Source: Oceanimonas sp052119705
GTDB lineage: Bacteria; Pseudomonadota; Gammaproteobacteria; Enterobacterales; Aeromonadaceae
Reading direction: 5' to 3'
DNA length: 64,000 bases
Assembly (NCBI RefSeq): GCF_052119705.1
Contig: NZ_JBGQOP010000002.1
Span: forward strand, 1-64,000
The stretch's first letter is position 1. The number at the start of each line of letters is the position of its first letter. The position numbers were made by a program, and so were the translations under genes. This document shows, piece after piece, positions 1 through 7,249 of this stretch. Below the pieces are notes generated by a model, which was not told where the DNA came from, did not search any database, and was given only the letters and a program-made list of their open reading frames with translations.

Positions 1-138
1 GCCTGCCGAACAAGTTGGCAGCTACAAAAACCTAAATAAGGCAGCATACTGGCTGAGGTTCATAAGTAATCAGGAAGGATTAAAGACTAGCGCCGCGCGC
101 AAAGGGGGAGGTCTTGAGTTTTATATTATCTCGTCCGC
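1..138. other. Window edge, no supported gene
   Basis: No complete gene is visible here. Two plus-strand frames close early (near 33 and 39), so the extreme 3' end of an upstream plus-strand gene could be present, but too little remains to identify it. In E. coli a methyltransferase gene (yafS) runs convergently toward rnhA; that is only a synteny hint. Confidence 0.3.
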
Positions 139-204
139 TTCACCCTTCACCCTTCACCCTTCACCCTTCACCCTTCACCCTTCACCCTTCACCCTTCACC
201 CTTC
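139..204. repeat. Tandem heptamer TTCACCC, nine copies
   Basis: Nine perfect copies of TTCACCC occupy 139-201, followed by a partial TTC. The array ends five bases before the rnhA stop codon (209-211). A related array with unit CCTCACG lies at 29831-29872, also just beyond a minus-strand stop codon. A 7-bp unit without spacers is not a CRISPR array. Confidence 0.95.
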
Positions 205-208
205 TCAC

Positions 209-670
209 TCATCCCTCATAACCCGTATCATCATGAATGGCATCGGTTTCGGCCGCCACGCGAGCTAACACATCACAGCGTTCGTTTTCAGGATGACCTG
301 AATGGCCTTTTACCCAATGCCAGCTCACCTCATGGCGTTGGCTAAGCTCATCGAGCCGTTTCCATAAATCCACGTTTTTAACCGGCTTTCTGGCAGCGGT
401 TTGCCAGTTTTTTTGCTTCCAACCGTTAATCCACTGAGTGATGCCTTGGCGTACATATTGGCTATCTGTGGTTAAGTCCACCACGCAGCGATCGCTCAAG
501 GCCGCTAACCCTTCAATGGCCGCCATCAGCTCCATGCGGTTATTGGTCGTTAATTTATAACCACCGCTCAGCTCTTTGCGGTGCGCCTTATAAATTAATA
601 CCGCGCCATATCCACCTGGACCCGGATTGCCTAAACAAGAGCCGTCAGTATAGAGTTCAATTTTTTTCAT
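209..670 (-). CDS. rnhA: Ribonuclease HI
   Basis: RNase HI cleaves the RNA strand of RNA-DNA hybrids in the cytoplasm, removing Okazaki primers and R-loops. The protein has about 153 residues, the usual length of bacterial RNase HI. The four acidic catalytic residues are visible in order: Asp in YTDGSC near residue 9, Glu in RMELMAA near 47, Asp in TTDSQY near 69 and Asp in ERCDVLA near 133. Two start codons are adjacent (673 and 670); the second gives the common MKKIELYTDG beginning. The gene is divergent from dnaQ, as in E. coli. Its stop sits next to a heptamer array. Confidence 0.97.
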   Translation of the reverse strand: MKKIELYTDGSCLGNPGPGGYGAVLIYKAHRKELSGGYKLTTNNRMELMAAIEGLAALSDRCVVDLTTDSQYVRQGITQWINGWKQKNWQTAARKPVKNVDLWKRLDELSQRHEVSWHWVKGHSGHPENERCDVLARVAAETDAIHDDTGYEG

Positions 671-835
671 CATGCTTAACTTACGCTTTTATTATCAATA
701 CCGAAGAGGGCGGCAGTCTGCCACAGCAATCATTAAAAAACAGCCCACATCCGACACACAAAAATCGCCGCTTGGTAGCATAGCCGAGGGCAGTTACTTA
801 TACTGGCTCCCGTCTGGGTAAAGGAGACCACATCA

Positions 836-1564
836 ATGGATCAGCAAACGCACTCGCGCCAAATTATATTAGATACCGAAACCACGGGTCTTAACATGGA
901 CTCAGGCCCTCATTACATGGGCCACAAAGTCATTGAAATTGGTGCGGTGGAAGTGGTGAACCGTCGCTTAACCGGACGTCATTATCATGTGTATCTCAAA
1001 CCCAATCGCAAGATTGATGAAGAAGCCATTAAAGTTCACGGTATTACCGATGATTTCTTGGCCGATAAGCCGGTGTTTTCTACACAAGTGGATGAATTTT
1101 TGGACTTTATTCGCGGTGCTGAATTCGTAGCCCATAATGCGCCCTTTGACGTGGGCTTTTTAGATTACGAATTAAGCCTGATTGGTCGCAAAGAGCGCAT
1201 TGCCGATCTGTGCAAGGTGACAGATACCTTAGCGTTGGCCCGTAAACTCTATCCGGGAAAACGAAATAACCTAGACGTACTTTGTACCCGCTATGGCATA
1301 GATAACAGCCACCGTACTTTGCACGGCGCGCTTTTGGATGCGGAGATCTTGGCCGACGTCTACCTGTTAATGACCGGCGGCCAAACCAAATTAAATTTAC
1401 AAAGTGATAGCCAGCAGCAAGACGACAAAGGCGGCATCCGTCGTTTATCTGGCGAACGTGAGCCATTAAAAATTATCCGCGCCCAACCCCAAGAGCTACT
1501 CGATCATGAAGCGCGCTTAGACTTGGTCATGAACAAAGGAGGCAGTTGCGTATGGCGCGGCTAA
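836..1564 (+). CDS. dnaQ: DNA polymerase III epsilon subunit (proofreading exonuclease)
   Basis: DnaQ is the 3'-5' proofreading subunit of the replicative polymerase core. The 242-residue protein (E. coli 243) shows Exo I DTETTG near residue 14, Exo II HNAPFDVGFLDYE near 98 and Exo III-epsilon HGALLDAEILADVY near 163. The C-terminal HEARLDLVMNKGGSCVWRG closely matches the E. coli tail that contacts the alpha subunit. An AAGGAG ribosome-binding site lies about nine bases before the ATG. The gene is divergent from rnhA, and its 3' end overlaps the next gene. Confidence 0.98.
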   Translation: MDQQTHSRQIILDTETTGLNMDSGPHYMGHKVIEIGAVEVVNRRLTGRHYHVYLKPNRKIDEEAIKVHGITDDFLADKPVFSTQVDEFLDFIRGAEFVAHNAPFDVGFLDYELSLIGRKERIADLCKVTDTLALARKLYPGKRNNLDVLCTRYGIDNSHRTLHGALLDAEILADVYLLMTGGQTKLNLQSDSQQQDDKGGIRRLSGEREPLKIIRAQPQELLDHEARLDLVMNKGGSCVWRG

Positions 1565-2715
1565 GAAAGCGTAATCTACTGCAAGGTTATCATTTAGTCA
1601 GTCGTTGTGCAGTTAGCCTGTGCTTGCTCATCACAGCGCTGGGCACTCAGGCGTCTGAGCAGAGCGCGCGTTGGTTAAGTAACACTTTTCGCATCGATCC
1701 TTCTATTTCCTCGTTGACCTTGTTGATTGAGCGCGAGCCTAATAGCGCTCCGGTCGTGCTTATTCGCCCCGATGGCACCAAATATTATCAACAAGATCAT
1801 CCTGAGCACATTAGTTGGGTTAATACCCCAGAACGCGATGTAATCACCCTCTGGCAGCCCGAACCCGGGCCTTGGCAGGCAACCGGAAAAGTTACCCCAA
1901 AGCGTGGCATCACCTTGGTCAGTGAATTTGAGCTGGCGTTGGGCCCTATGGCCGATCGTCTCTATCAGCAAGAAGTATTAAAACTGAATGCGGAGCTGCG
2001 CCACGGCGATACTCGGCTGGATGCTAACTATTATTTACAAGATTTAACCTTGCAGGCGCAGTTGATTAATTTACGCAAGGATCCCGAGGCCCAATTTGCC
2101 CCCGCACCGGTAATGGTTGGCGAATTTAAAGACGACGGTGTGGGGCTGGATGCTATTCCTAATGATGGCAAGCTCACAGCCGAAGTTATCTTGGATATTT
2201 TGCCCGGCGAGTACCTGTTTCAGACCCAAATTAGCAATCAAGTGCTGGCGCGCACCCAAGAACAAGAGGTAATGATATATCCCATGCCGCTGAAATTGAG
2301 CTTTTCTAAGCCCGATGCAGAAGGCAAATGGTATATGACGATAACCGCCGATCATGAATTGATTACTAACACTATTGTTATCTCGGGTGAGCTAGTGACC
2401 CCGTCGCAACAACGCATTCCCATTACCGGTACCGGCACGCACATTCAATTACCGGATGCCATAGAGCCAGGTAACTATTACTGGCAAGGGCGAGCCTTTG
2501 CCACGAACAAAAGTACCAGAGAAGTGCAGCTGGATTTGGTGGAGCAAGTGATCCGCGTTAGTCCTCCTATTGTGGTTGGAGAAGAGCCAGCCGCCGTTGA
2601 GAGTGGTAAGCCGCTGATTTATGGCATTGCCGGCATTATCTTGCTGTTATTGTTGGTATTAGTTGTTTGGATTTTAAGAAAACGCGTCGCTAAAAACCGA
2701 ATAAAAGGCGAATGA
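1552..2715 (+). CDS. TIGR03503-like membrane-anchored periplasmic protein
   Basis: Function is not known. The 387-residue protein has a basic N-terminus and a hydrophobic signal segment (about residues 14-35, ending near TQAS), a long beta-rich extracytoplasmic region containing VVLIRPDGTKYYQQDHP, and one C-terminal transmembrane helix (about 352-375) followed by the basic RKRVAKNRIK tail, so most of the chain should face the periplasm. ATG 1552 is preferred over TTG 1546 because AAAGGAGG at 1535-1542 is nine bases before the ATG. The gene overlaps dnaQ by 13 nt, so they are probably cotranscribed. The family call rests on overall layout and on the dnaQ neighbourhood. Confidence 0.75.
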   Translation: MARLRKRNLLQGYHLVSRCAVSLCLLITALGTQASEQSARWLSNTFRIDPSISSLTLLIEREPNSAPVVLIRPDGTKYYQQDHPEHISWVNTPERDVITLWQPEPGPWQATGKVTPKRGITLVSEFELALGPMADRLYQQEVLKLNAELRHGDTRLDANYYLQDLTLQAQLINLRKDPEAQFAPAPVMVGEFKDDGVGLDAIPNDGKLTAEVILDILPGEYLFQTQISNQVLARTQEQEVMIYPMPLKLSFSKPDAEGKWYMTITADHELITNTIVISGELVTPSQQRIPITGTGTHIQLPDAIEPGNYYWQGRAFATNKSTREVQLDLVEQVIRVSPPIVVGEEPAAVESGKPLIYGIAGIILLLLLVLVVWILRKRVAKNRIKGE

Positions 2716-2791
2716 AAAATAACTTAATTGTTTATTTTTACCATTGATGGCTAAAATTTAATCGAGTATCCCAAACTGGCATGTTTTGTGG

Positions 2792-2820
2792 TTGACCTAT
2801 TATTCTCGTCGGTCTAGTAT
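2792..2820 (+). promoter_or_regulatory. Sigma-70 promoter of tRNA-Asp
   Basis: TTGACC (2792-2797) and TAGTAT (2815-2820) are separated by exactly 17 bases. The tRNA begins 29 bases after the -10 box, the expected geometry for a stable-RNA promoter. Confidence 0.75.
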
Positions 2821-2849
2821 GGCACCCGTCTGCAGCACACTGCTGACGA

Positions 2850-2926
2850 GGAGTGGTAGTTCAGTTGGTTAGAATACCGGCCTGTCACGCCGGGGGTCGC
2901 GGGTTCGAGTCCCGTCCACTCCGCCA
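2850..2926 (+). tRNA. tRNA-Asp (GUC)
   Basis: The 77-nt sequence folds as a complete cloverleaf. The acceptor stem begins GGAGTGG and ends CCACTCC, followed by discriminator G and an encoded CCA. The anticodon stem CCGGC/GCCGG encloses loop CTGTCAC with anticodon GTC at 2884-2886. The T-arm is GCGGG-TTCGAGT-CCCGT. It differs at only a few positions from E. coli tRNA-Asp. In E. coli, aspV also lies downstream of dnaQ, and that tRNA is a known island integration site. Confidence 0.98.
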
Positions 2927-2932
2927 TCATTC

Positions 2933-2962
2933 AAAAGGCCTGCTTTTATGAGCAGGCCTTTT
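2933..2962 (+). terminator. Rho-independent terminator after tRNA-Asp
   Basis: An 11-bp perfect stem AAAAGGCCTGC/GCAGGCCTTTT has an 8-nt loop and ends in T-rich sequence, seven bases after the tRNA CCA end. Confidence 0.9.
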
Positions 2963-3442
2963 ATCATTCTGGCTCCGTGGACTTACTGTATGTGGTCGCT
3001 ACGCTCTAACCTTCAAATGCTACGCATTTGCCACCCCGCCATTTTTAAAGAAGCCCTTAGCTATTGATAGCTAGGGCTGTTTGCTTTTCCATCCCCGCTA
3101 AAGCTCTTCATACCTACTTTGTAAAAACCTCCCCGTGACCAAACCGTGACCATTTGGTGACCAGGCACCTGTTTTGACCGGTATTCAACATTGCCTGTAT
3201 CGCTAAGCTACGAATACGTTTGGCTCTCACTATGCCACTACAGATATCACTCTAGCTCAACTCAAATTATATTCTTAGTACTCGCGCACGGTTTAAGAGC
3301 GATGTTAGATGCTGCTCTTTGCCAAATAACGGCTAATCATGGGGCACACCATGGGGTTAGTGATGGTATCGTCTGCCTAATGAGACAAATTATGGGTAAA
3401 CTGTTTCCTTTAGGCTGAATACTTTATTTATAGGGAAGATCT
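2963..3442. other. Gene-free tract with possible integration-scar features
   Basis: No convincing gene is present; a 75-codon frame at 3191-3418 has no recognisable content. The tract holds a copy of the tRNA-Asp end with one mismatch in CCACYCCGCCA (about 3031-3041), a second terminator-like hairpin (3052-3078), and three GTGACC direct repeats at 3133-3162 spaced about 11 bases. Confidence 0.5.
3052..3078 (+). terminator. Second terminator-like hairpin downstream of tRNA-Asp
   Basis: AGCCCTTAGCTA pairs with TAGCTAGGGCT with one bulged base, followed by GTTTGCTTTT. It follows a partial copy of the tRNA 3' end, so it may be an original tRNA terminator displaced by an old insertion. Confidence 0.5.
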
Positions 3443-4048
3443 GTGATCACTCTACTTAGCGATGTAAATCTTAACGATATTCGGGGGGTGATCTTCGATC
3501 TCGATGGTACCTTAGCGCACTCAAATCCTGATTTTGTGGGGCTGCGGGCTGAGCTTGGTATGGCGCCGGGTGAAGATATTCTTGCGTACGTGGACAGCCT
3601 AGATGACGAAGCTGCGCGCAGTATCGCCACTGATATAGTGCACGACTATGAAATTCGCAGCTCGCGCACCGCCACTTGGGTGGACGGGGCGCAGGAGCTG
3701 ATTGCCTGTTTACGCGCTAAGTCGCTGCCGTTAGCTATTTTAACGCGCAATATCCCCGAAGCGGCGCAAATGACCATTGATAGGCTGGGTATCGATATAG
3801 ATCTGGTGTTAACCCGCCACGATGCCCAGCCTAAACCGCACCCCGAAGGCATACAGCTGATTTGTCAGCAGTGGCAGTTAGCACCCGCCGATATTTTATA
3901 TGTAGGCGATTATCTGTTTGACTTACAAACCGCCCAAAATGCCGGCAGCCGCTGCGCGCTCTATTTCCCCGACGCGATTCCTGATTATGCCCAAGACGCA
4001 GATCTGCTAGTGAGCTGTTACCATAGCTTTATTCATGCTTGGCGTTAG
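3443..4048 (+). CDS. HAD-superfamily hydrolase (subfamily IA type)
   Basis: This is a probable cytosolic small-molecule phosphatase; the substrate is unknown. Motif I is FDLDGTL near residue 18, with nucleophile Asp and acid/base Asp two residues on. Motif II Thr is in AILTRN near 115. Motif III Lys is in AQPKPHPEG near 130, and motif IV is GDYLFDLQTAQNAG near 153. A helical cap lies between motifs I and II. The length (201 aa) fits short IA members. Translation appears to start at GTG 3443, with AGGGAAG four bases upstream. It stands alone between the tRNA and the GTPase pair and is flanked by copies of the tRNA 3' end, so it may be accessory DNA. Confidence 0.85.
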   Translation: MITLLSDVNLNDIRGVIFDLDGTLAHSNPDFVGLRAELGMAPGEDILAYVDSLDDEAARSIATDIVHDYEIRSSRTATWVDGAQELIACLRAKSLPLAILTRNIPEAAQMTIDRLGIDIDLVLTRHDAQPKPHPEGIQLICQQWQLAPADILYVGDYLFDLQTAQNAGSRCALYFPDAIPDYAQDADLLVSCYHSFIHAWR

Positions 4049-4420
4049 AGTGAGTGACTATTTTTAATGGCCAAGGGTGAAGCATAAAAGTGAAGAGGGC
4101 AATCCACACTAAGGTTCTGTATGCGAGTGCCCCGTCTTTATGTAGGCAAACTCGTTTATTACCTGCGTCTGAGAGCTGCGTTTGTGACACAGATTGTGTG
4201 AGAAGAATTTACGAGGAAAACTGGCTGCGCTTTTTCGATAAATAGTAATCTAGACTCCATACTCCGCCATCAGCCAAACCGTGGAACCCATGTTAAGTTG
4301 TGATCGACTTCCCTCTAAAAATGAAAAGCACTTGTGCCGCATTAGGGTGATGGCACTATGGCTGCCAGCATGGCGTGCATCCTCTATTTTTCGCTGATTT
4401 AGATAAGTAGGTGAGGTTCA
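4049..4420. other. Intergenic region with a second tRNA-Asp-end copy
   Basis: No gene is seen. At 4261-4272 the 12-mer ACTCCGCCATCA exactly repeats tRNA-Asp 2918-2929, covering the 3' acceptor stem, CCA and three downstream bases. Near the start lies a degenerate GGGTGAAGC-type heptamer tract (about 4071-4090). Confidence 0.55.
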
Positions 4421-5530
4421 ATGGCAAAATTTAGCGTTGATAAACTGAAAGCCTTTATCAATCCCAGTAAAAATCCTGATCTCACGTCGGCACAGGCTTT
4501 TCAGCGGCAAAATTTACCCACACTTTGGCTGCTGGGTAAAACCGGTGCCGGCAAGTCTTCTTTGCTGCAAGCCATCACAGGTAATTCTGCCATTGAAATT
4601 GGCAACGGTTTTCAGCCCTGCACCTTAACGGCCATGAGTTATGCCTTTCCTGAGGATTTACCCTTAATTCGTTTTCTCGATACTCGCGGTTTAGGCGAGG
4701 CGGATTATGATCCGAGCGCCGATTTAGCAGAGCTAGCCAAGGCCGGCCACGGCCTTGTGGTGATCATGAAAGTGGACGAACAAGAACAATCTGCGGTGGT
4801 CGCGGCATTAAAAAAGATCCGTAAAAAATCCCACATTAAACACTTGCTGCTTATTCATACCGCCGTATTAAGCCTTGAGGGTACAGAGCGCGAGCACGCC
4901 ATTAACGCCAATCACCATAAAGTCGCCGAGAGTTGGGGAGAGGATTTTGCCTCGGTTTGCGTCGATTTTTTCGATGCCGACGGCGCCATTTATCAGTACG
5001 AACAGCTGTTATCGGCATTGGCTCGCTTGCTGCCTATGATTGGCTTAATCGCCGAAAGTAAGGGCCACGCCACGGTAGAAGAGCGCAATTTTCAGCGGGT
5101 AGAAAAGGAGGTGCTTTGGTATGCGGGCACGGCCTCGGCCAGTGATCTTATTCCTGTGATGGGCTTAATTTCGGTGCCAATGGTGCAAGCTAAAATGCTG
5201 CACAGCTTGGCCAATCAGTACGGTGTGGACTGGAATAAGAAAACCCTTAGCGAAATGCTTGGCACCTTAGGCAGCAGTTTTGCCCTGCAATATTCACTTA
5301 AATTAGCCAGCCGACAGGTCATAAAAATTATTCCCGGCTACGGCCAAACCGTGGGTGCGGTGGCGGCCGCCGCCATGAGCTTTGGCACTACCTATGGCTT
5401 AGGCCGCGCCGCCAGCTATTATTTTTATCGCAAGAGTAAAGGTGAGCCGGTGTCGGCTGAGAATATGCAGGCACTGTATAAAGAAGCATTAATGAAGGGC
5501 AAGCAGGCGACCGGTTATGATAAAGCTTAA
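4421..5530 (+). CDS. YcjF/DUF697-type GTPase, membrane-associated
   Basis: This is a P-loop GTPase of unknown role. The G1 loop is GKTGAGKS (residues 39-46), a switch threonine region follows (CTLTAMS, about 67-73), and G3 is DTRG (87-90). No canonical NKxD is visible at G4, where LLIHTAV is found instead. From about residue 225 the chain resembles DUF697: alternating hydrophobic helices (SASDLIPVMGLISVPMV, and a Gly/Ala-rich VGAVAAAAMSFGTTYGLG), suggesting membrane contact. An ATG after GTGAGGT is used. The 3' end overlaps the next gene, also a GTPase, by 14 nt, so the two are translationally linked. Family known; function unassigned. Confidence 0.8.
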   Translation: MAKFSVDKLKAFINPSKNPDLTSAQAFQRQNLPTLWLLGKTGAGKSSLLQAITGNSAIEIGNGFQPCTLTAMSYAFPEDLPLIRFLDTRGLGEADYDPSADLAELAKAGHGLVVIMKVDEQEQSAVVAALKKIRKKSHIKHLLLIHTAVLSLEGTEREHAINANHHKVAESWGEDFASVCVDFFDADGAIYQYEQLLSALARLLPMIGLIAESKGHATVEERNFQRVEKEVLWYAGTASASDLIPVMGLISVPMVQAKMLHSLANQYGVDWNKKTLSEMLGTLGSSFALQYSLKLASRQVIKIIPGYGQTVGAVAAAAMSFGTTYGLGRAASYYFYRKSKGEPVSAENMQALYKEALMKGKQATGYDKA

Positions 5531-7148
5531 AAATATATATCAGATGCTAGCTCGATTGTCGGGTGATCGCTGGACTGCCGTGGTGCTAGTGAGCATATTG
5601 CCGATGCTGATCCTGATGGGGTTTGGCATTGTGCTGGCCATTAAATATGGCTATTTGTTGGCCTTGTCGTTAGCCATTACCCTGAGTGTGACTGTGGTGT
5701 ATGTCATCATCTCTGTCGCTCGAGTCTTGGCTGAAAAAACAAAAAAACAGCGTGTGCAGCAGCTTAATCGCTTAGATGACTCAGTGGATGATTCAGTGCA
5801 TGGCTTGGCGGATGATTTAGTCTCGGCGTCGGCTGCTTGGTCTAAGCGTGAATTAGAAATCTGGCAGCAAGCGAAAGCTTATTCGAGAGCGTTACTGGTA
5901 AGCGACAGTGATTGGTCCGAGATGGATAAAAAGGTATTACTGGTTTTTGACTTGGTGGCAAAAGCCTATAACAAGCAGTCACTGGATTTTTCGATTAGCG
6001 AGGGATTAAAACTGATTGAAGAGATCAGTCGTCGTTATCGCTTGGTGTTAAAAGAGCATATTCCGGTAGTGGAGTTCTTAAACGTCTCGCGCCTTAAATC
6101 GGGTTATGAGCTTTATGATAAATATGGCGACTTTGGGCCGGTATTATTTAATGTATTAAAGGCATTAAATTATGCCAAAGACATAGTTATCAACCCCGCC
6201 AAAGCCGTGTCTGATTTTATTAAGCAGCAGTTTTCAGCAAATATGACCCAAGGCATAGTCGATGAGATGCAACTCAAGGCCAAAGCCGCGCTATTAGATG
6301 AAGTGGCTGCCGTGGCCATTAATCTTTACAGCAAACGCTTCAGTATTGAAGATGAAGATGTTAAAGCCTCGCAAACTATGGCCACGGATAGCGCGCATCT
6401 GGCACTTGAGTTGGAGCCAATCCGCATGGCCATTATCGGCCAAATAGGCGCCGGTAAGTCGTCTCTTACCAACCTATTAAAGGGTGAATTTGCGGTAGAG
6501 GTAGGTGCGCTTGCGACTACCTCGGGTATGACTGTGTGTGAAGCCCTGTTGGGTGATGTGGCGGTGAAGATTGTTGACCTGCCCGGCTTAGATGGTAATG
6601 AGGCGAGCGAGGCGTTAATGCTCGCCGAGTATGTAACCTCAGATCTAGTGCTGTGGTTGGTGAGGGCGAATCAGCCGGCCCGCGAGTTAGATAATAAATT
6701 TAAGCAAAAAATTAACCAGCATTATGCGAAAACTGCCAATATCTCCCGTAAGGAGCCGACGGTAATTTGTATCGTGAATCAGGTGGATAGGCTAGCACCG
6801 GCGAATGATTGGCAGCCGCCTTATGATGTCACTGATATGAGCAACCAAAAATCAAAAACCATTAGCCAAGCAATGGCGTATAACAAAGGCATATTAACGC
6901 CAGATTTTACGGTGGCGTTATCCATTAGCGATACTAAGCCGCACTTTGGGGTGGAAGATTTAAAGTTGTTGCTCAGCGAGCAATTATTAAACGCCTACAA
7001 TGTGCAGCTTAATCGCCGCAACAAAGAAGCGGTGGACAGGGGCGTGGGGCTCGCCAAGCAAGTGCGGCGTGTGGGTAAATCAGGCAAAGCCATGGCGCTG
7101 GGGCTGTTTAAGTATGTAAAAACCAAATACAGCAATCCTCCGCAATAA
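5517..7148 (+). CDS. Membrane-anchored GTPase (YeeP/YfjP-like), partner of the upstream GTPase
   Basis: The 543-residue protein has two N-terminal transmembrane helices (about 20-44 and 47-69), a long helical stalk (about 75-300) and then a G domain. G1 is GQIGAGKS (308-315), the switch region TTSGMTV is near 334-340, G3 is DLPG (354-357), and G4 is NQVD (421-424), a good NKxD variant. This order (membrane hairpin, helical region, GTPase) recalls dynamin/IRG-like and YfjP-type GTPases. It starts inside the preceding gene, so the two products may act together at the inner membrane. YfjP-type GTPases occur on mobile elements in E. coli; whether this pair is mobile is unresolved. Confidence 0.75.
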   Translation: MIKLKNIYQMLARLSGDRWTAVVLVSILPMLILMGFGIVLAIKYGYLLALSLAITLSVTVVYVIISVARVLAEKTKKQRVQQLNRLDDSVDDSVHGLADDLVSASAAWSKRELEIWQQAKAYSRALLVSDSDWSEMDKKVLLVFDLVAKAYNKQSLDFSISEGLKLIEEISRRYRLVLKEHIPVVEFLNVSRLKSGYELYDKYGDFGPVLFNVLKALNYAKDIVINPAKAVSDFIKQQFSANMTQGIVDEMQLKAKAALLDEVAAVAINLYSKRFSIEDEDVKASQTMATDSAHLALELEPIRMAIIGQIGAGKSSLTNLLKGEFAVEVGALATTSGMTVCEALLGDVAVKIVDLPGLDGNEASEALMLAEYVTSDLVLWLVRANQPARELDNKFKQKINQHYAKTANISRKEPTVICIVNQVDRLAPANDWQPPYDVTDMSNQKSKTISQAMAYNKGILTPDFTVALSISDTKPHFGVEDLKLLLSEQLLNAYNVQLNRRNKEAVDRGVGLAKQVRRVGKSGKAMALGLFKYVKTKYSNPPQ

Positions 7149-7190
7149 GCCGCCGCACAGATCCTAAGCTGTTGAGGGCCGCGTTAACTT

Positions 7191-7231
7191 GCCATGCGCC
7201 TAGCTTAATGGGATCAAGCTAGGCGCATGGC
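7191..7231. terminator. Perfect 16-bp inverted repeat between convergent genes
   Basis: GCCATGCGCCTAGCTT (7191-7206) pairs perfectly with 7216-7231 around a 9-nt loop. It sits between the convergent ends of the second GTPase gene and recD. Neither flank has a T tract, so it is a strong hairpin but not a canonical rho-independent terminator. Confidence 0.65.
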
Positions 7232-7249
7232 GAAAACGACTCGTGCTCG

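Noticed and set aside
139..204. Possible CRISPR array
   Set aside because: The unit is only 7 bp with no spacers, so it is a simple tandem repeat.
1107..1466. Long minus-strand frame opposite dnaQ
   Set aside because: It is antisense to a fully conserved gene and has no independent start signal.
3191..3418. Open frame of 75 codons after tRNA-Asp
   Set aside because: No ribosome-binding site, no recognisable motif and atypical composition; it lies in the probable scar region.
7191..7231. Rho-independent terminator with full confidence
   Set aside because: The stem is excellent but neither flank has a T tract.
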